64,000 bases of DNA, taken from the NCBI GenBank assembly GCA_037127255.1, contig JBANSL010000013.1, positions 18,930,688-18,994,687 of the forward strand, in the 5' to 3' direction. Below are positions 58,500 to 64,000 of this stretch, piece after piece. The stretch is from Persicaria tinctoria (taxonomy: Eukaryota; Streptophyta; Magnoliopsida; Caryophyllales; Polygonaceae). The translations under genes were made by a program, and so were the position numbers. The notes under the pieces are model-generated. The model was not told the origin of the DNA. It worked only from the letters and a program-made list of their open reading frames with translations, and searched no databases. The number at the start of each line of letters is the position of its first letter. Within the stretch, counting starts at the first letter, position 1.

Positions 58500-60185
58500 A
58501 TGTCTCCCAAACAACTATTCACTCTACTTCCTACCCATCTTCTCTTCTTCATCTCCCTCTCCAATGCTTTTGTCTTCTCGTATAACCAAGTGAGCAACCA
58601 CCAAGATCAATCTGCGCTTCTTGCCTTCTCGACAAACATTTCACCATCTTCTTCGCTTCAGCTAAATTGGTCCTCCCATATAAGTTGTTGTCGATGGGAA
58701 GGTGTGAGATGCGATATCAATGGCAGGGTAACCCATTTTCAATTGCCTTCCAAAGGCCTACAAGGGGTAATCACTTCCTCTATTATTACACTCACAAATC
58801 TTAAAATCTTAGATTTATCTTCAAATATGATTCATGGGTCCATCCCTCAAGAGATTGGGAAGCTCCTATACTTGAAAATGCTTCTTCTTGATGGAAACAG
58901 TCTTAGCGGTTCTATCCCATCGTCTTTGATGAATTGTACCCATCTAGTGGAGATACACTTGAATGATAACAACCTTGATGGAGATATCTCAAAACTAGAT
59001 TTTTCTAGACTCGTTGAGCTCCAAAAGCTTGATCTTAGAAATAATCGTTTGAACGGCAGTTTTCCTGAAAGCATATACTCATGCAAATCACTCATTGCAA
59101 TTGGACTTGCCCGAAATGCTATAACCGGCCAAATCTCGCCCAAAATCGTTGATCTAAAGGCCTTGTCCTTCCTTACTCTATCAGGAAATTGCCTTACAAA
59201 CATCACATCCACGCTTAGAGTTTTAGCAAAATGTAAGAACCTAACGAGCCTCTTCCTTTCAGGCAACTTCCAAGGTGAGTCCCTACCAATCCACAAAAAC
59301 TTTCTCAGATTAGGTGAATTCGCAAAGCTTCAATTCCTTGCACTAGGATATTGCAATTTTGCACCAGGTCCAATCCCTAATTGGTTATCTAATTTGAAGA
59401 GTTTGTGGTATTTAAGCATAGAAGGTAATCAAATGAAAGGTAGAGTTCCGAGTTGGTTAGGGACTCTACCAAACCTATTTAGATTAGATTTAAACGACAA
59501 TAGTTTATTTGGAGTGCTTCCCGTAGAACTTTGTCAATTGCCAGCACTAATTTCTCAAAATGTGCAAGAAGATCTCAAGTTCTCTCAATTTGAGCTCCCA
59601 ATCTTCCTTGTATTTGGCAACATTATTCGGTACAAGGTGAACTATTATCATGGCCTAGATCTCTCCAATAACGATTTCAGTGGCATCATTCCGAAAGAGA
59701 TTGGCAACTTACAAAATCTCCAAGTGCTATACCTCCAAAACAATTATTTTTCGGGTCACATTCCTATTAGTATATCGAATTTGAGAAAAATTGAGAGTTT
59801 GGATCTCTCTAGAAACAACTTGACGGGAGAGATTCCGACATCACTGGGAAGCCTTAGTTTCTTGGAACGTTTTGATGTGTCTTATAATAACCTTGAGGGA
59901 CTGATACCATACACTGGTCATCTGACTACTTTCCAAGAACCGAGCTTTAAAGGTAACCCAGGCTTGTGCGGCCCACCCTTAAATCGCCCTTGTTCTCATT
60001 TGGCAACATCAGAAGCAAGCGATGGAAGTAGAAGACATGCCAAGAAGGAGCCGTTTTTGGATGGGCTCTTTGTCGGTTTTTCCTCTGGATTTTCTGGTGT
60101 TCTCGTAGTGGTAGCATCCTATGTTTGTTTTAACAAGGGGCGTCGCAACCTTCTTCGATGGGAGAGGTTAGCTGAGAATCAATAG
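58500..60185 (+). CDS. LRR receptor-like protein, no kinase (RLP2/RLP3/PSY1R-ectodomain type)
   Basis: An intronless 561-residue protein. A signal peptide (1 to about 24) leads to a cysteine-paired N-cap (DQSALLAFSTN...SCCRWEGVRCD), then LRRs of the plant extracellular type (LDLSSNMIHGSIPQEIGKL, LDLRNNRLNGSFPES, LDLSNNDFSGIIPKEIGNL, LDLSRNNLTGEIPTSLGSL). An island-like break lies around 358-385 (VQEDLKFSQFELPIF). The C-cap is NPGLCGPPLNRPC, and a membrane segment at about 523-544 precedes a short basic tail (NKGRRNLLRW). The family lies at the plasma membrane and either works with a kinase partner or lacks signalling of its own. By family knowledge, full-length relatives are nearer 700+ residues, so several mid LRRs appear missing here without breaking the frame. 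Ligand unknown. Confidence 0.9.
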   Translation: MSPKQLFTLLPTHLLFFISLSNAFVFSYNQVSNHQDQSALLAFSTNISPSSSLQLNWSSHISCCRWEGVRCDINGRVTHFQLPSKGLQGVITSSIITLTNLKILDLSSNMIHGSIPQEIGKLLYLKMLLLDGNSLSGSIPSSLMNCTHLVEIHLNDNNLDGDISKLDFSRLVELQKLDLRNNRLNGSFPESIYSCKSLIAIGLARNAITGQISPKIVDLKALSFLTLSGNCLTNITSTLRVLAKCKNLTSLFLSGNFQGESLPIHKNFLRLGEFAKLQFLALGYCNFAPGPIPNWLSNLKSLWYLSIEGNQMKGRVPSWLGTLPNLFRLDLNDNSLFGVLPVELCQLPALISQNVQEDLKFSQFELPIFLVFGNIIRYKVNYYHGLDLSNNDFSGIIPKEIGNLQNLQVLYLQNNYFSGHIPISISNLRKIESLDLSRNNLTGEIPTSLGSLSFLERFDVSYNNLEGLIPYTGHLTTFQEPSFKGNPGLCGPPLNRPCSHLATSEASDGSRRHAKKEPFLDGLFVGFSSGFSGVLVVVASYVCFNKGRRNLLRWERLAENQ

Positions 60186-60659
60186 AGTTTTTTGTGTTTA
60201 GCTAGCCAGCTTGTTTTTTACTTGGCTCGTTGAAGTGTTTTTTTTTTTTTTGGAACATGAAATAATTCGAAATCTGAAAAAACGAGAATCCGAGTGGGCT
60301 TGTTGGAGTTGGGTTGTTTTCCATGTGATATCCAAACAAATATAATATATGAACCTCCGTTTTCTGTTTAAGCTATGTAGAATACTAGAAGTTAGATGGG
60401 TGTACTTTGTGTAACAAGTATCAACTAATATTTTGACTCTATCATGATTTTTTTTAATGGAAAAAATTTAAGCTTATAAAATTTATGATTATTAATTGGA
60501 AAATTAATCTTAGATCATGTCAGCGAACCACTTTCCTAAATTTTCTCTAAAATAAAAAGGGTGAATTTGCTAAATTGACCTTTTGGAAAATCTAATTAGG
60601 TAATTAAGCCTCTCTAAAGAAAAAATTAGGTAAGATGTACCTCGTCGAAATAGAGTAGT

Positions 60660-61280
60660 AGTGGTTAATGGTCAACTGTTTGAATGTCGACTAGTCAACG
60701 TTGACCAACTTATTTGGATTTTTTTAATGATGACATTTTTTGATGCTATTAATTTTTTTTTACCGTTGACCACTGATGCCATTTTTTTTATGTCATTTTT
60801 TTCTTTAATGTGATGCCACTTTTTTAAAGTAGTGATTTTATGTTATTGTTCTAATGTAATTATTTGATGCTACTTTTTGAATAAAATCGTTTGATGCCAC
60901 TTTTTTAATTAATCAATTGTATATCGATATATTTTCATTGATTATACTTTTATTCACTGACACATTTTTTATTACACTTCATTGATGCAATCATTTGTGA
61001 TGACGTTTATATTACATTTTTATACAATTGATGGATGACACAAGGGCAAAAAATGTGATTAAACTTGATTGATGACATTTTTTAATGATGACTTTTATTC
61101 ATTGATATCATTTGTGATTTCACTTCATTGATCTCAATCAGTTGTGATGATATTGTATGTTCATGACATTTTTATTTATACAAATGATAACATTTTTATA
61201 CAATTGATAACATATGAGCATAAAATTTGATTATACTTCATTGGTGACACATTTGTGATGATATTTATGAATCTAATAAC
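60660..61280. repeat. second ttgacc / gatgacattttt repeat field
   Basis: Same layout as 4880-5470: a cluster of ggtcaac/ttgacc words, then many gatgacattttt and tgatgccac words. Non-coding. Confidence 0.6.
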
Positions 61281-61726
61281 ATGAAATACCACATAACATG
61301 TCTCCCCTCCTTATTTCTTTTCGGGATTGGGACATTGTGTACAAAAATACAAGTGGAGTTAAACACTTGTTATCACCTAGCTAGCAAGCAATAAAATACA
61401 ATACCTACGGTCCTACCCCTTATAAAAGCTTTGTTCTCAAAATTTATAAAATGCAAAACCTATACCCAGAAGAAATAACAATTTACTGCCTGCACACATT
61501 TCAATTTAACTACTAAGAAACTATAGAATGCAAATCTTGACGAAACAACAAATGTGAAAAGGCATGTTATTAACCAAGGAATGTATGTAGGTGTGACTTG
61601 ATGACAATAAAACAAGTAATAAATTCAACCATTACCCAACAATAAACAAATATAAACGAGCAAGCAAAATCAGAACCCAAGAGTGACAAGAGAAAGAAAA
61701 AGAAAAAAAAATGTATAAACTGTTAG
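61281..61726. other. intergenic DNA without recognisable features
   Basis: AT-rich, no ORF and no termini. Confidence 0.5.
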
Positions 61727-62060
61727 TAGAGCTGGCAATTCGGGCTATCTGGTCGGGTTCAAATTGATCACATTCGGGTCGGGTCACTGATGAGTCTGGT
61801 CAACTCGGTCAAAATTTTTGTGTCGGGCTTGGTCGGATCGGGTCGGATTCGGTCAAATTGAAATTCAGATTGGTTGGGTTTCGGTCAGAATCAGGTTGGA
61901 CCCATTCGGGTTTTTGATCAGAATCGGGTCGATTTGGTTTGGTTTTCGGGTCGGTCTCATTCAGGTTTCAAGTAGAAGCAGGTCTACGTTTGTTTCAAAC
62001 TTTTAATTGTTTAGGTTGAATTTGTTGAATCAGGTTCGTTTGGGACTTTTGGGTAATCAA
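61727..62060. mobile_element. hAT-type MITE, left end only
   Basis: Starts TAGAGCTGGCAATTCGGGC and runs into cgggtcgggtc/tcggtcgg words, as in the copy at 62736. No right terminus or target duplication (expected actgttag) was found, so it is truncated. Confidence 0.6.
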
Positions 62061-62679
62061 TTTCATTAAATTGAATATGTAATTCATGTTATTTGTGTAT
62101 TTCAAAAAGAATTTTTAGTAAAATAAAAAATGATTCAATATATAATCTACTCATTGGCTCGTAAGCTCCAAATCTTAAGCTCATTCTATTTATCATTAAT
62201 TTCATTGAAATTTGGCAATACATTGTTATCAAAATCATACTTGAATCTCTATCTAAAAGATAATTCACGTTTTTTGTGTCTTGCAAAAAGTATTTTTCAA
62301 AAAAATTATACTATGTATATGATTCAAGTTATAATATCCTCATTGTACTCATCTTTTATTAGTGAGAAATGAGAATTTTGAATTGAAGTTGATCATTCAT
62401 CATTCATAACATGAGTAAACGAGTAACTTTAATCAATGTAATTTTTATTTTGTTTAGAAATAACATTAACGTACTATCAGTAGCTCGGTAATGGATTATA
62501 GTATTTTTTTGTAGTATAAATGTATAATAGATAGGGGTGGGCACAAATCCCACAAATCCCGGTCCCGTCCCGATGGGATTTGAGGGGAAAAAAGTAAATC
62601 CCGTCCCGTAAAAATTATGCGGGACGAGATGCGGGACAAGACTATGGGATCCTGCAAATCCTGGTCCCGTCCCGCATAT

Positions 62680-62697
62680 ATTATTATATTATATTAT

Positions 62698-62730
<33 letters not shown>
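62680..62730. repeat. (TTATA)n / (TA)n / (CA)n compound microsatellite
   Basis: Runs of attatattatatt, then tatata and acacac, ending at the insertion site of the inner MITE. Confidence 0.9.
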
Positions 62731-62735
62731 GCCGT

Positions 62736-63651
62736 TAGAGCTGGCAAAACCTGACCCGACCCGACTCACCCGAACCCGACCGAAACCCAAAAATTTGAAG
62801 TTATCCGTAACCCGAACCGACCCGAATCTGACCCGACTCGAAACAGACCCGAACACAGACAAACCCGACTCGACCCAAACCCGACCCGGCTCTATATTAT
62901 TATTTTTTGATAGAATTAATTATTTATATCTAGATTTGTTAAAAACTAAAAATAATAAATAAATAAATAACTTAATGGGTCAAAAGCTAAAAATGAAATG
63001 GGCATTGAAAATTAAATGAGTCAATGATATAGTCAAGCCACAAATAAACTCATTTGCAACTTGCTAGATAAAATAAGGTTAAATCCTAAATGTACAATTA
63101 ATTTGATTTAATTATAGCACCGATCAATTGGTTTAAAATTGTTTAAAAAAGAACGAAGTTGCCGAATACCGAATTTTCGATTATGACTTTTTTGAAAATC
63201 GATCGGCAACCGATGAGTCAATGACAATGAGTGTATACAACCGAGTCAAAATTACATATTCAAGTATTCAACCGAGTCAAAATCATTTATTTTAAGTAAA
63301 TTACATATTTGAGTATTCAACCGAGTCAAAATCAACCTAATCGTCAAAACGAGTCGAATATGATTCGACCGAAAACTCAAACAAACTATACCCACTTTGA
63401 TTCGAAACTCAAATGTGACCGACCCCCCTCTTGACCCAAAACCCGAACAAGCCCGACCCGCTTTGACCCGAACCCGAATGGGCATGACCCGATTTAACCC
63501 GAAACCCGACCAATCTAAAATTCATTATGACCGAACCCGACCCGACCAGTACTCGACCATAAATCTTACCCGAACTGACCCGACCCGTCAATGACCCGAT
63601 CCGAGCAAGCATGACCCGAACCCAACCCGAACGACCGACTTGCCAGTTCTA
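62736..63651. mobile_element. hAT-type MITE nested in another hAT MITE
   Basis: Ends TAGAGCTGGCAAAACC and GACTTGCCAGTTCTA are inverted. The 8 bp duplication cacgccgt is exact (62728-62735 and 63652-63659). Subterminal words are acccgacccg and its complement. The 916 bp body has an AT-rich centre and no ORF of substance. Confidence 0.93.
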
Positions 63652-64000
63652 CACGCCGTATTTAGTTATTGTATTACATTTAAACTTTGAAGTTGAACAC
63701 TTACCTTTACTTATTGATGGACAATTTCACATACTATAAGTGTAATATTTTTCCAGTTTTTATAATATTGTTTATTTTTTAAGTTCTTCGTATAATATTT
63801 TATTATTTTTATTTGAGGGACAAGGCCCATCCCGTCCCGTGCGGAGTAAGGCCCGTGTGGGATTCAAAAAAAAAAAGTGAATCCCGTCCCGGAAAAAATT
63901 AAGTGGGACGAACCCCGTCCCAATCCCGTTCCGTCACATGTCCCACGTCCACCCCTAATAATAGATATATATTATAGGATATATATTGAAGGATATTCTG

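Larger units (their letters stand above)
62532..63957. mobile_element. hAT-type MITE (TAGGGGTGG family) hosting another MITE
   Basis: Ends TAGGGGTGGGCAC and ACGTCCACCCCTA are inverted, with an exact 8 bp duplication ataataga (62524-62531 and 63958-63965). Subterminal zones are dense in cccgtcccg/gggacggg words. About 510 bp remain after removing the inner element. Confidence 0.92.

Overview
This is a window of nuclear DNA from a flowering plant, most likely a eudicot. The evidence is the GT-AG introns, a plant-type soluble epoxide hydrolase, an LRR receptor-like protein, and a dense mix of plant transposable elements (Ty1-copia, Ty3-gypsy solo LTRs, plant L1-type LINEs, Helitron, hAT, Stowaway and Harbinger-like elements) in an AT-rich background. 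The species cannot be told from the sequence. Three loci look like intact host genes: a three-exon soluble epoxide hydrolase at 33641-35088 (+), a two-exon secreted Gly/Tyr/Pro-repeat protein at 47753-48282 (-), and an intronless LRR receptor-like protein at 58500-60185 (+). Almost everything else is transposons, relics and gene fragments.

Layout. 1-3065: a local repeat family with a hypothetical ORF, interrupted by a gypsy-type solo LTR (852-2625). 3066-9380: mostly unassigned AT-rich DNA, with broken UDP-glucose 4-epimerase exons near 6.4-6.7 kb and a Stowaway MITE at 8550. 9385-15437: a promoter/5' fragment of the epoxide hydrolase cut by a truncated copia element that itself carries a hAT MITE, then a broken reverse-transcriptase-like ORF, a copia leader/LTR fragment, a second hAT MITE and a TRIM-like element. 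15905-28445: a second copy of the left-end repeat, split by an 11.4 kb insertion (TSD cacgg). That insertion looks like a very large gypsy solo LTR holding nested Harbinger-like elements and a young LINE. 28446-33358: an older LINE cut by a Helitron, a hAT-like element, a 1.1 kb retroposon and a 30 bp micro-retroposition. 33480-36588: the epoxide hydrolase gene and its tandem pseudogene. 36880-46290: promoter-like sequence, a solo LTR, a 1.9 kb GTGACAATT repeat field and a 1.2 kb hAT element. 47.7-50.5 kb: the repeat-protein gene, a Stowaway and a Pack-MULE-like block. 50493-56357: a Stowaway split by a copia insertion. 57-64 kb: hAT MITEs, a 40 bp-arm foldback, the receptor-like gene and nested hAT MITEs.

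The most unusual object is the copia insertion at 50562-56273. Its two 142 bp LTRs differ, by eye, at one base, so it moved recently, yet its 5.4 kb interior has no long ORF. Instead the interior carries several dozen short inverted repeats. Their arms differ from unit to unit but remain self-complementary around a near-constant C-N-GAA-G core. As RNA these would form an array of small hairpins with NGAA loops, overlying a decayed copia pol gene.

The genes do not form an operon-like unit. The host genes are independent, and the rest reflects layered insertions whose order can be read from target-site duplications.
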